From NCBI RefSeq assembly GCF_013127955.1, contig NZ_CP053435.1, positions 1,550,001 to 1,614,000 of the forward strand: 64,000 nucleotides of DNA, in the 5' to 3' direction. Within the stretch, counting starts at the first letter, position 1; each line of letters starts with the position of its first letter. The DNA is from Spirosoma taeanense. GTDB taxonomy: Bacteria; Bacteroidota; Bacteroidia; Cytophagales; Spirosomataceae. Shown one piece after another: positions 1 through 8,861 of the stretch. A program made the translations under genes and the position numbers. The notes beneath the pieces were generated by a model that was given only the letters and a program-made list of their open reading frames with translations, ran no database searches and was not told the DNA's origin.

Positions 1-1434
1 GTTTGACTCGGCCAGATCGAACAGGCGCTCATCTATATACGTATAGCCGAGGTAATAATGGGCAAGGTATTGATACTCAGATTCAATCCGGGCCGCTTCG
101 GTAAACCTACTTCTGGCTTCAGCATAGTGGAACAGGTAATAATGACATAATCCTAGGTTTATGAGCACGTCCGCGTCCATAAAAGGCTGCGGCATAGCCC
201 AGCTATAAGCGGTGTAAGCCCGCTGTGCTTTGTCCCATTGGCCTAGATTGTAAAACTCATCGGCTATTGATCGGGCATTGTCTGAACCAGGGGTAAGCTG
301 GAGTGTTTCCTGCCAGTGCGTCCATACTTCCTCTAAATCGGTATCCTGCCGTAAAATTGAATTTCCAATTTCATAGTGAAGCCTTCCCAGCGTTTGGTTA
401 ACCGCCTTGATTGGGTCTGTCTGGCCAGTCTGAATAGCGTTTAAGGAATCGCTATCGGAGTGAGGGACTTGTGGTTTATCACGCAATTCATCGACTTGTT
501 GTCGGGCAACGTCGATGGCCTGTCGGTAAAGTTGCCGGGCCTGTTTTTCTTGTTTCCTGTGCAGATAGGTATCGGCCTGCGCTTTGATGACAAAGGCATC
601 CGTCGGATCGAGCAATTGGGCTCGTTTGTAGGCTTCTTCGGCCTGTTCGTACCGGGCAAGCTGAAACGCCATATCGCCGATCATCTTTTCTCTTTTGAAA
701 GGAGCAATCAGATTGGGCTGCGCAACCAGAAAATCGATTACGTCCTGATGGGAGCGTAACGTATCTCCACCAATCCAGTACAAAACCCGTTCGGCCAAAT
801 CGGGCGATGGTGACTTTGTTAGGCTCAGCTTGTATTTCTCCAGTGATTCTTCCGGCCTTTTCAGACGATGCAGTACGTACCCCCAATCTGCGTAACTTTC
901 GGCATGATGGGGATTGAGTTGGGTTGCTTTACTAAGTAATTGTTCTGCTAGATTAGGTTTATCATTTATCAGCTTACTTGCCTGATTATACAGATGCTGG
1001 GCAATGTCAAGGACCTTGAAGGTATTCAAACCCGGATTCTTACTAAGATAGGTTTCTATAACTCCAAGAGCTTCATCTGGCTTCTCACTGGCTATAAATT
1101 CATCGAACTTTTTCAGTTCGAGCACGACCGGTAACGTGTCGGCCTGCTGAATATAGACCTGCGCTTCGTTTTCCTTGTCGAGCTGAATCAGGCAACCTGC
1201 TATGGATAGTAATACTAGAGCATCGTTAGGGAAAGTTTTGTCTGTTTCTTCAAAGACCTGCAGTGCCTTTTCATAGTCTCCCTCTTGAAAATAAGTATTA
1301 CCCTTGCCAAGCCAAGCATCCCGATTTAATGGCTCCTGCCCAATAATAGTATCAAACTCGACCCGGGCTTCTGCGTATCTCTTAGATTCATAAAGCTGAT
1401 TAGCTTTGGTAAGCAAATCTTTAGCAGTAGACAT
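1..1434 (-). CDS. TPR-repeat protein (partial, C-terminus beyond left edge)
   Basis: An open minus-strand frame starts at the ATG whose complement is 1432-1434 (MSTAKDLLTKANQLYE) and runs off the left edge, giving about 478 residues. Successive ~34-residue helical units are visible, for example one around 600-660 reading LARYEQAEEAYKRAQLLDPT, with the A/G-Y-A and terminal P pattern of tetratricopeptide repeats. There is no signal peptide, so it is probably cytoplasmic and a protein-protein scaffold; some repeats match the family well and others are loose. Its partner cannot be told from the window. A strong hairpin (1591-1616) separates it from the helicase gene upstream, so it probably has its own promoter. 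Confidence 0.85.
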   Translation of the reverse strand, partial: MSTAKDLLTKANQLYESKRYAEARVEFDTIIGQEPLNRDAWLGKGNTYFQEGDYEKALQVFEETDKTFPNDALVLLSIAGCLIQLDKENEAQVYIQQADTLPVVLELKKFDEFIASEKPDEALGVIETYLSKNPGLNTFKVLDIAQHLYNQASKLINDKPNLAEQLLSKATQLNPHHAESYADWGYVLHRLKRPEESLEKYKLSLTKSPSPDLAERVLYWIGGDTLRSHQDVIDFLVAQPNLIAPFKREKMIGDMAFQLARYEQAEEAYKRAQLLDPTDAFVIKAQADTYLHRKQEKQARQLYRQAIDVARQQVDELRDKPQVPHSDSDSLNAIQTGQTDPIKAVNQTLGRLHYEIGNSILRQDTDLEEVWTHWQETLQLTPGSDNARSIADEFYNLGQWDKAQRAYTAYSWAMPQPFMDADVLINLGLCHYYLFHYAEARSRFTEAARIESEYQYLAHYYLGYTYIDERLFDLAESN

Positions 1435-1590
1435 AAATGTATGGTTAAAGAAAGGTAAGGGGCAAAATGGTAGGCCTGTAAAAAATGTCTCGTATAACTA
1501 AATTAAATAAGTTTACCTATAAGTATTCATGCAGATTCATCCTTTGAGTTAACGGTTATATCAAAGCCTAAATACAAGTACTCCAAAACA

Positions 1591-1616
1591 AAAAACCACC
1601 CGACGGGTGGTTTTTT
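1591..1616 (-). terminator. Rho-independent terminator after the helicase gene
   Basis: The arms CCACCC and GGGTGG enclose a 3-nt loop, with an A-tract before and a T-tract after, so the hairpin could work in both directions. It lies about 60 bp beyond the stop of the minus-strand helicase gene and ahead of the TPR gene. Confidence 0.8.
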
Positions 1617-1677
1617 ATTATATAAACGAGTTTATGATCAGCGATTATTGACTATGAACATACTCGTTGATTGAAGT

Positions 1678-3747
1678 TTACCGTGCAATTTCGATATTCA
1701 CCCGGCGGCCTTTGATGGTGTTGCCTTCCATGGCGTCAACAACCCGGTTAGCAACGTCCTTCGGAACGTCCACGTAGGTGAACTTGTCGAAAATGTCGAT
1801 GCTGCCGATGCTATTGCCCGGAATGTTGGCTTCGCCTGCAATTGCGCCGACGATGTCGCCCGGCCGAACGTAATCCTTACGTCCGATGGTCACCATCAGG
1901 CGGGTCATGTTGGCTTCGCGTTCGCGTGGAGCCCGCTGTTCGTCACGATCAGCATACGGCTTCCGGTCGCCATCACGGCCAGCACCCCGGCGATCCTCAA
2001 ACCGGCCTCCGCGGTCATCGCGGCTACCGAAAGACGGCCGCTCGTTGCGGTCGTTGAACCGGGGGCGGTCGCCGAAACGGCTGCCACCCCGATCGTCACG
2101 GTCGCCAAAGCGCGAACCACCCCGGCGATCCTCAAACCGACCTCCACGCTCGCTGCGGTCGCCAAATCGGTCGTTACCCCGGCGATCATCGCGCCGACGG
2201 TCGTCTTCCAGACCCAGGTTCTGATCGGCAAATTCGTTTTTCTCCAGACCCATGCTGCGCTTCACCAGTGCGGCTACTACCTGCTCGGTCGAAAAGCCGG
2301 TATGATGAAGCTGTGTCAGCAGGTCTTCATATAAGTTCAGGTCTTTGCTTTCCTGAATGGTCTGCTGCAACTGCTCGATAAAGCGAGCCTTGCGGACACC
2401 AACGATATCTTCGAAAGACGGAATTACGCCTTTTTCAACCTTTACTTTGGTGTAGGACTGAATTTCGCGGAACCGGTATTTCTCATCGCGGCCAACCATC
2501 GAGAACGCCCGGCCCGATTTGCCGGCCCGGCCCGTCCGGCCAATGCGGTGTACGTAATATTCTTCGTCGAGTGGGATATCGAAGTTGATAACCGCATCGA
2601 CATCGTCCACGTCAATACCGCGGGCGGCTACGTCGGTTGCTACCAGAATGCTGGTCGTACCCGAGCGAAACTTGCTCATCACGTTATTCCGCTGTGCCTG
2701 CCGCAGGTCGCCGTGCAGACCCTCAGCCTGATAACCCCGAATCTGCAGGTCTTCGACGATCTCGTCAACCTTACGTTTCGTATTACAGAATACCAGCAGC
2801 AGTTTCAGGTCGTACATGTCGATCAGGCGGCACATTACCTCGACTTTCGCCTTGGGTTTTACCTCAAAATAGACCTGCTCGATGTTGGTGTTGGTCAGCT
2901 CTTTCTTAACCACCTTCACCAGGACGGGATCTTTCTGGAACTTCTGGGTGATCTGCATGATCGGCTTCGACATCGTCGCCGAGAACAGGATCGTCTGCCG
3001 CTCTTCGGGCATTTCCGCCAGAATGCTTTCGATGTCTTCACGGAAGCCCATATCGAGCATTTCGTCGGCTTCGTCAAGAATCATCATCTTCACGTTGTCG
3101 AGCTTCAGCGTATTACGCTCCATATGGTCCATGACGCGACCGGGCGTACCGATAACGATATGGACACCGTTGCGCAGCGACCGGATCTGGCGCTCAATCG
3201 AGTCACCGCCGTAGATGGCTTCTACCCGAACACCCCGCTTATATTTCGACAGCTTCTTAATCTCTTCCGCTACCTGCAGGGCCAGCTCCCGCGTGGGGCA
3301 AAGAATCAGCGTCTGCACCGAGCGATCCTGCACATCCACCAATTCGAGCGCCGGAATACCAAAGGCAGCCGTTTTACCCGTTCCTGTCTGGGCCTGACCG
3401 ATAACATCACGACCGGCCAGAATTGGCGGAATCGCTTCGGCCTGAATCGGCGACGGGCTAATGAAGCCCATGTCGGTTACGGCCTGCAGCAGTTCGTCCG
3501 AAATATCCAGACTGGAGAACAGAATCTGATTGGGATCGGTCTTGGGCTGATCAGGCGTGGTTTCCTGCGGAGCAGAAGCTGCGGGAGCGTCGTCAACCGT
3601 AATGACTTCGTCAACGGCCTGCGCTACTTCGGTATTGGCGACGGGGGCTTCGGTGTCGATTGTGTCCACGGTCGAAACTTCCGTAGCTGCGTTTTCCATC
3701 GTCAGAACGTCGTCCTGACCATCGGTTTTAGTTTTTTTCGTTTTCAT
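1678..3747 (-). CDS. deaD: DEAD-box ATP-dependent RNA helicase with DbpA-type RNA-binding domain (CsdA/DeaD-like)
   Basis: This is a 689-residue ATP-dependent RNA helicase, in the family that unwinds structured RNA in ribosome assembly, decay and cold adaptation. I chose the start at MKTKKTKTDG because the open frame continues 70 codons further upstream into non-protein-like sequence. An acidic low-complexity N-terminus (to about residue 72) is followed by a Q-motif region, Walker A AQTGTGKT (119-126), PTRELA, TPGR, DEAD (225-228), SAT and the HRIGRTGRAG helicase C motif. A long RGG-like tail rich in R/D/G (repeated SRFGDR and GGRFEDRRG) leads to a final ~75-residue DbpA-type RNA-binding fold. 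The gene is monocistronic with a terminator behind it. The long gene-free region upstream could hold a regulated leader, as in cold-shock helicases, but this is not shown. Confidence 0.93.
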   Translation of the reverse strand: MKTKKTKTDGQDDVLTMENAATEVSTVDTIDTEAPVANTEVAQAVDEVITVDDAPAASAPQETTPDQPKTDPNQILFSSLDISDELLQAVTDMGFISPSPIQAEAIPPILAGRDVIGQAQTGTGKTAAFGIPALELVDVQDRSVQTLILCPTRELALQVAEEIKKLSKYKRGVRVEAIYGGDSIERQIRSLRNGVHIVIGTPGRVMDHMERNTLKLDNVKMMILDEADEMLDMGFREDIESILAEMPEERQTILFSATMSKPIMQITQKFQKDPVLVKVVKKELTNTNIEQVYFEVKPKAKVEVMCRLIDMYDLKLLLVFCNTKRKVDEIVEDLQIRGYQAEGLHGDLRQAQRNNVMSKFRSGTTSILVATDVAARGIDVDDVDAVINFDIPLDEEYYVHRIGRTGRAGKSGRAFSMVGRDEKYRFREIQSYTKVKVEKGVIPSFEDIVGVRKARFIEQLQQTIQESKDLNLYEDLLTQLHHTGFSTEQVVAALVKRSMGLEKNEFADQNLGLEDDRRRDDRRGNDRFGDRSERGGRFEDRRGGSRFGDRDDRGGSRFGDRPRFNDRNERPSFGSRDDRGGRFEDRRGAGRDGDRKPYADRDEQRAPREREANMTRLMVTIGRKDYVRPGDIVGAIAGEANIPGNSIGSIDIFDKFTYVDVPKDVANRVVDAMEGNTIKGRRVNIEIAR

Positions 3748-4799
3748 TAACTTGGAAAATATATGGATTAACCCTCCAAGCGAAGACGAGTGTGTGCCGG
3801 TGAACGGCGCGATACTGCGAGAATTGCCCAACAAACGATTGCCCAACGACCCAACAAGGACCACCAACCGATCCAACGACCCGGACCACCCTACAGGGAG
3901 ACAACGAAGATTGACGACTAGCCCACGCGCAAGTGCTCCACCCGGGAGCGTCCACACAGAAAACCCATCCTGTACATCCGTACCTTGGCTCTGTCAGACC
4001 TAACTCAGCGTGTAAAAAGGAGAAAAACAGAGACGCGACGGATGTCGCTTGTAAAATCTGGTGCAAAACTAAGAATAATAGTTTTAAAAAGCAAGCAGAA
4101 CCTAATTTTAATTGTATTTATTTGGGAAGAGACCTTTAGCCAGTTTTAGTACCGTCGGCACTGACCGAGACCGATGGCCCAATGAGCCGCGAGAGGAGTT
4201 AGCAGTCCAATAGCTGTTTTGAACGCATACGTTTTTCTCAAGAGCAGCCAGACTGAACGGGAGGCACTTTCGGGCTGATGGTCAATTTGTGAGCCTATCC
4301 TGGCTAAGTATTGTAAAATTGAACATTCCGCTTAAAAAATATACTTATTCTATTTGTGCTTGGTGATTACTTTGACTGCTGAATTGAGTATTCTGTTTAT
4401 CTTGATTCCCCTGGAACATGCGCTTTACCTGATACAGGGTAGTCGTTACAGCCGGCAACTTGCTGAAGAAGCTGGGAGCGCGTAATCAGCTTACCACATG
4501 GAATACTTATGCCAAAGCTCGGCTGATGATGGGCTTACTGTACGAAAAAATGGTTGCTGCAAAAGCAGCGGGCACTATCTGGATTTGACTAGAGCCGATA
4601 CTAACCGCCACGCGCCGGATTCACTTCACTCTTACTTTAGCGTCCGCGGTTCTCCTGGGAACGTAACTATGTAAGAATTGCACGGCTTCGAAATACCAGC
4701 TCATCCTGGAAGACACCATCAGCCATATGTTGCTGAATATAATGTTCCCCTCAGCATTGCCTTACTCAATTTCGCTGCATACCCTAAATCCGCTAGTCA
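3748..4799. other. Gene-free stretch between helicase and radical SAM gene
   Basis: About 1 kb with no convincing intact gene. It must contain the divergent promoters of the helicase (minus) and the radical SAM gene (plus). The only protein-like piece is a 46-codon open stretch at 4448-4588, described separately. I see no tRNA or clear hairpin. Confidence 0.6.
4448..4588 (+). pseudogene. Possible remnant of a LuxR-type HTH C-terminus
   Basis: A short open stretch includes NLLKKLGARNQL, which resembles the recognition-helix segment of LuxR/NarL-type DNA-binding domains (compare N-L-x-K-L-G-x-x-N-R). No start or upstream receiver domain is visible; an in-frame stop lies just upstream. It is probably a decayed gene end and could be chance similarity. 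Confidence 0.22.
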
Positions 4800-6254
4800 A
4801 TGATAAAATACTTCCAGTCCCGGTACTGTATCCGTATTCCGTTAAAGAGCACCAATACGCTGATGTATAACTCGCTTAGCGGTGCTTTTGCCATCCTGGA
4901 CAAGCAGGATATGGCCCTGTTTGAGACCATCGAAGAAGGAAGGTATCTGGATGCTACCGACCAAGAGGTAAAGCAGATGGAACTAGGAGGGTTTATCCGG
5001 CGGGAACAGGTTGACGAGTTAACCCATCTTGAGCAACAGTACAAAGCGCATCGGTTCGATCCCAACACGATGATCCTGACTATCGCGCCCACCCTTGCCT
5101 GTAATTTTGGCTGCGATTACTGCTTTCAGGGAATTGACAAAGCCAAAGATACGATGAGTAGGGAGGTTCAGGATGCCATTGTAGCCCTTGTTGAACGGGC
5201 GGCCCCGAATATCAGGCATCTACACGTAGCCTGGTATGGGGGCGAACCACTCGTTCGGCTTAAAATCATTGAGGCACTGTCAGATCGCTTCATCGAACTC
5301 TGTGCGCAGCGAGGGATTAAGTACGATGCCATGATCGTTACGAATGGTTATCAGCTCACCCGCGACGTTGCCTTATCGCTGCATACCCGTCGGGTTGGTG
5401 GAGTACAGATAACGCTTGACGGCCCGGCCGAACACCATGATGTACGACGGGTCCTGTTATCAGGAAAAGGAACCTACCGGGCAATTATTGACAATGTGAA
5501 GACCTGGATTGACGAAGTGCCCCTTTCGGTGAGTGTACGGGTCAACATCGACGAACGCAACCGCAACGACATCCATAAATTGATTGACGACATGGAGCAG
5601 GACGGGCTGGCCGGAAAGAAAAACCTGAAAATGTATTTCGCCCCGGTTGAGGCCATTACGACGGGTTGCCATAGCATTGCCGATGTAACCATGGGGAAAC
5701 TGCGGTATGGGCAGTTGGAAACCGAACTTTATCAACATGGGTATGAGGTCGGCCTGACAGCGCTACCCTATCCGCCCCGCTTTCGGGGTATCTGCTCCGC
5801 AGTAAGACCCAAAGGACTGGTGATTACCCCAAACGGCGATCTGCACAAATGCTGGGATACGGTGTCGTTCCCCAAACAAAAAGTAGGGACTATTTTCGAC
5901 GTAGAGGCTCTAAATGAAGACGAACGAGTACTGGAGTGGCTCAGATGGACTCCCTTTACCAACCAAACCTGCCGGAACTGTAAGATTCTTCCGAATTGCA
6001 CCGGCTCATGTGCGTATAAATTCATCCATCATACTGACACGCGGGGAGAAGCCGCCGTTTTGCCCTGTCCAAGCTGGAAATATAACATCAAGGAACGGCT
6101 CGTACACCGGGCTGAAAAAATGGGCTTCATAACGGCCGAAGATTATGACCCGGCCGATATACAGACTGACCCCAACGAACTGTGTACAACAGTTCTGGAC
6201 GCGGGCGGCAACGACCTGCCCAGTGCTATGAAAGCCCTGTATCAACCGGCCTGA
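4800..6254 (+). CDS. Radical SAM/SPASM peptide-modifying enzyme
   Basis: This 484-residue enzyme has the radical SAM iron-sulfur motif CNFGCDYC (cysteines 101, 105, 108), the GGEP segment (WYGGEPL) and a C-terminal SPASM region with clustered cysteines (CRNCKILPNCTGSC, then PCPSW) that would bind auxiliary clusters. The first ~90 residues look like the small winged-helix/peptide-recognition segment common in peptide maturases. Family members cut S-adenosylmethionine to a radical and use it to cross-link or modify ribosomally made peptides. The next gene, 50 bp downstream on the same strand, ends in 24 regularly spaced cysteines and is the obvious substrate. Thioether formation from cysteine is the likeliest chemistry, but that is inference. 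It may correspond to what has been called the ACGX-type rSAM/SPASM system (from memory, unverified). Confidence 0.92.
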   Translation: MIKYFQSRYCIRIPLKSTNTLMYNSLSGAFAILDKQDMALFETIEEGRYLDATDQEVKQMELGGFIRREQVDELTHLEQQYKAHRFDPNTMILTIAPTLACNFGCDYCFQGIDKAKDTMSREVQDAIVALVERAAPNIRHLHVAWYGGEPLVRLKIIEALSDRFIELCAQRGIKYDAMIVTNGYQLTRDVALSLHTRRVGGVQITLDGPAEHHDVRRVLLSGKGTYRAIIDNVKTWIDEVPLSVSVRVNIDERNRNDIHKLIDDMEQDGLAGKKNLKMYFAPVEAITTGCHSIADVTMGKLRYGQLETELYQHGYEVGLTALPYPPRFRGICSAVRPKGLVITPNGDLHKCWDTVSFPKQKVGTIFDVEALNEDERVLEWLRWTPFTNQTCRNCKILPNCTGSCAYKFIHHTDTRGEAAVLPCPSWKYNIKERLVHRAEKMGFITAEDYDPADIQTDPNELCTTVLDAGGNDLPSAMKALYQPA

Positions 6255-6304
6255 TTACGTGCTTCGATTGCTAATTCACCTCCTAAAACCAAGCATGAAC
6301 AGGT

Positions 6305-8419
6305 ATGAAATATCTTGTCCTTCCTACGATAGCCGGATCGGTCAACGCACCAGGCCTGAATCCCAACAAACAGTACGTAATCGCTTCTGCCGACAGCACG
6401 AAAGTATTGACCGCAACAGTAGGTGGTATTAAGAATAAAGTAATTCAGCAGGAATGGAATGAATCCAGCCTTCAGCTTTGGAAATTCAAGGCGGGTGCGG
6501 ACGGTTATCTGGAAATCGTTAACGTAGAGACCAATAACCCGATGTCAATTGACTTTGGTTCGACAGCTGAAAATTCGCTGGTGATTTTTTGGCCTGACCA
6601 TTCCGGACTCGACCAGAATTTTAAGGTGCAGTTGTTGAAAAATGACCGGTACCGGCTATTGAATCAAAATTCAAATAAGGTAGTGAGCGTAAAAGCAGGT
6701 AGTGATGACATTGTCCAGCAGACATCGACCGGCGCGAGTACACAGCAATGGAGCATTATGACCGCTTCAGACTATAAAAAAGATAAAGGCTTCTCATCGT
6801 ATGCAACCCTATATGAGGATATTAATTACGGCAGTAATGAACAAAAAGTAGGAATTGGCTCTTACGATACGGCCACATTGATTTTCGGGCATGATAAAAT
6901 TAGTTCGGTACGGGTGCCGGAAGACCTGCGGGTAACGTTATTTAAAGACGCCAACTTTCGCGGAGATAAGCAAGTGCTTACACAGGATACGCCGGATCTT
7001 GTTCAGTTGAATTTTAATGACGTAGCGTCAAGCATTCTCATAGAACCCGTAGCAACGGTCTATCGGGATCCAAACTATACGGGAATTTCTCAGAAAATCG
7101 GCGTTGGCCGGTACAACATCCCTGATCTTGTGGTTGGCAATGACCATATCAGTTCGATCAAGGTGCCGCAGGGGCTGATCGTTACCCTATACAAGGATGC
7201 CCATTATAAGGGTGAGTTTAAGGTATTTACGGAGGATCATCCCGATTTAAGGGTTATATTAAATGATATGGCCTCCAGTATTGTGGTTAAGGCGATTGGC
7301 GTTTTCATGCCGCCGGAGGCCATTAAATTCGGGGAGAAAGTAATCCTTACGAACTCATTCAGGAACAAGTGCCTGTTAGATACGGCGGGTGGCGGGCTGG
7401 CAATCAGTGGTACTATTAGCGATGGCATTATCGAGTCAGAACAGTTTACGCTCGTCCGGTCGGGGAGTACCAAAAACAAAGACTATGTCAGTTTCGGCGA
7501 TGTTGTCAGTTTAACCGATAAGAATGGGCACTACGTTGAAGTTTCTGCCAACAACTCCTTTAAGGCGGACAATAGTCAGTTAACGGAAGCTGCAAAATTT
7601 GTGCTGATCAAGAGTGGCGATTGCATGCACAATAATTTTGTTTCGCCCGGTGACACTATTTCACTTAAAACGTACAACGATGGGTATCTGGCAGGCGACC
7701 CCAAAACAGACAATGTCGTTCTGCTCAATAATGGGGCCATTGGCGCAACCGCCAAATTCGCGATCCGAACAAAAGAATTTGACCGTTCTACTTCGCCCAA
7801 AACCCAGCACCATGTTCCTAATTCTGTTGAGTCTGGTATCTGTGGGGCGGAGGCTTGCGGAGCTGATGCCTGCGGTGCTGATGCCTGTGGTGCCGACGCC
7901 TGTGGCGCGGCTGCCTGTGGTGCGGCTGCCGGCGGTCTTGCCACGTGTGGGGTAGCTGCGTCTGGGCTAGCCATCTGCGGGGCTGATTTTGCGGCCATAG
8001 CGGTGTGTGGGGCAGCGGCATCGGCGATTGGGGCCTGCGGTGCCGATGCCGCTGCAATGACCATTAGTGGCGTGGCGGCTGGGGGAGTGGGGGTGTGCGG
8101 AGCCGACGCCTGTGGGGCAGCCGCTTGCGGAGCGGCTGCCTGCGGAGCGGCTGCCTGTGGCGCGGCTGCCTGTGGTGCAGATGCCTGTGGAGCCGCAGCC
8201 GCTATAGTGGGTGCCGAATTAGCGAACGCCTGTAGTGTGGATGTGGCCGTTGCGGAGGCAAACGTAGTGGATGTGTGTGCGTCAGAAGCTAGTATAATTG
8301 ATGTAGGGTTGGTTGATGTCTGCCTGGCAAACGCCTGTGCTATCAACCTCTGTGCTATTGATGCCTGTGTGGCCGACGCCTGTGCCATTGATATCATACC
8401 TATTATTCCCTTCTTTTAG
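6305..8419 (+). CDS. Lectin/crystallin-fold protein with a 24-Cys pentapeptide-repeat tail, putative radical SAM substrate
   Basis: This 704-residue protein lies directly after the radical SAM/SPASM gene. Residues ~15-155 look like a ricin-B beta-trefoil (Q-x-W-like LQLWKF and QQWSI). Residues ~163-345 contain beta/gamma-crystallin-like Greek keys (YEDINYGS, FKDANFRG, YRDPNYTG, YKDAHYKG). Residues ~350-500 look like another beta-trefoil (fascin-like). From about 510 to the end the chain is built of pentads of the form [AVIL]-[DNEA]-[AVIL]-[CSAG]-[GAVL], the consensus of pentapeptide-repeat beta-helices. All 24 cysteines there (513 to 693) sit at the fourth pentad position, exactly 5n apart. 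The protein ends in IDIIPIIPFF. No clear signal peptide is seen. The first ~500 residues make it far larger than a normal RiPP precursor. Its biological role is unknown. Confidence 0.88.
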   Translation: MKYLVLPTIAGSVNAPGLNPNKQYVIASADSTKVLTATVGGIKNKVIQQEWNESSLQLWKFKAGADGYLEIVNVETNNPMSIDFGSTAENSLVIFWPDHSGLDQNFKVQLLKNDRYRLLNQNSNKVVSVKAGSDDIVQQTSTGASTQQWSIMTASDYKKDKGFSSYATLYEDINYGSNEQKVGIGSYDTATLIFGHDKISSVRVPEDLRVTLFKDANFRGDKQVLTQDTPDLVQLNFNDVASSILIEPVATVYRDPNYTGISQKIGVGRYNIPDLVVGNDHISSIKVPQGLIVTLYKDAHYKGEFKVFTEDHPDLRVILNDMASSIVVKAIGVFMPPEAIKFGEKVILTNSFRNKCLLDTAGGGLAISGTISDGIIESEQFTLVRSGSTKNKDYVSFGDVVSLTDKNGHYVEVSANNSFKADNSQLTEAAKFVLIKSGDCMHNNFVSPGDTISLKTYNDGYLAGDPKTDNVVLLNNGAIGATAKFAIRTKEFDRSTSPKTQHHVPNSVESGICGAEACGADACGADACGADACGAAACGAAAGGLATCGVAASGLAICGADFAAIAVCGAAASAIGACGADAAAMTISGVAAGGVGVCGADACGAAACGAAACGAAACGAAACGADACGAAAAIVGAELANACSVDVAVAEANVVDVCASEASIIDVGLVDVCLANACAINLCAIDACVADACAIDIIPIIPFF
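7838..8416 (+). repeat. In-frame 15-bp repeats encoding Cys pentads
   Basis: The region encodes tandem pentapeptides such as ADACG and AAACG. Synonymous codons vary between units (GCC/GCG/GCT, TGT/TGC), so the protein repeat is conserved more strictly than the DNA, which argues for selection on the protein. The antisense strand is open as a by-product. Confidence 0.9.
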
Positions 8420-8486
8420 ATCAGGCTTTGTGAAAAGCGGAGCCAAAATGCACACCAGCATGGGGCCTTCTCCACGTGCCACAACC

Positions 8487-8530
8487 ATACGCTTGCGCTG
8501 CCATGGAAATGGCAGCGCAAGCGTATTTTT
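8487..8530 (+). terminator. Terminator after the radical SAM/Cys-repeat operon
   Basis: A perfect 18-bp inverted repeat (8487-8504 and 8509-8526) with a GGAA tetraloop is followed by a T-run. It lies about 70 bp after the stop of the repeat protein and closes the two-gene unit. Confidence 0.88.
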
Positions 8531-8627
8531 ACCGGGTTTTATTTTATCTGAAATGCGGAACGGTCTATTTGTCATCCAGGCCACTTCCGTAGTGGCGAAT
8601 AGTAGAATGGGATTGGACTAACAGATT

Positions 8628-8861
8628 ATGAACCCGACGATTGGCAAATACATCATCCTGATTGGAGCGGCCCTGCTGCTGATTGGTGGAATTATCTTTT
8701 TTTTCGGTGATAGACTCGGCTGGCTGGGCCGGTTACCGGGCGATATTCGTATAGAAGGCAAAAATGGGGGCGGCTTCTATTTCCCCATTGTGACCTGCAT
8801 TGTCATCAGCCTTGTGCTGAATTTGCTTATCGTTCTGATCCGGCGCTTTTTCGGGTCGTAG
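8628..8861 (+). CDS. DUF2905 family small membrane protein
   Basis: This 77-residue protein has two hydrophobic segments (about 7-26 and 50-71) separated by the conserved GRLPGDIRIEGKNGGFYFP-like loop (here LGRLPGDIRIEGKNGGGFYF) that defines DUF2905. The family is widespread and its function is unknown. The gene ends 35 bp inside the 3' end of the convergent downstream gene. Confidence 0.9.
   Translation: MNPTIGKYIILIGAALLLIGGIIFFFGDRLGWLGRLPGDIRIEGKNGGGFYFPIVTCIVISLVLNLLIVLIRRFFGS

Noticed and set aside
2548..3750. 400-residue plus-strand ORF
   Set aside because: It is antisense to the helicase, which has unmistakable DEAD-box motifs; an artefact of codon bias.
7576..8397. 273-residue minus-strand ORF rich in Ala/Pro/Gln
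   Set aside because: It is the antisense of the pentapeptide repeats; the repeat periodicity keeps the other strand open.
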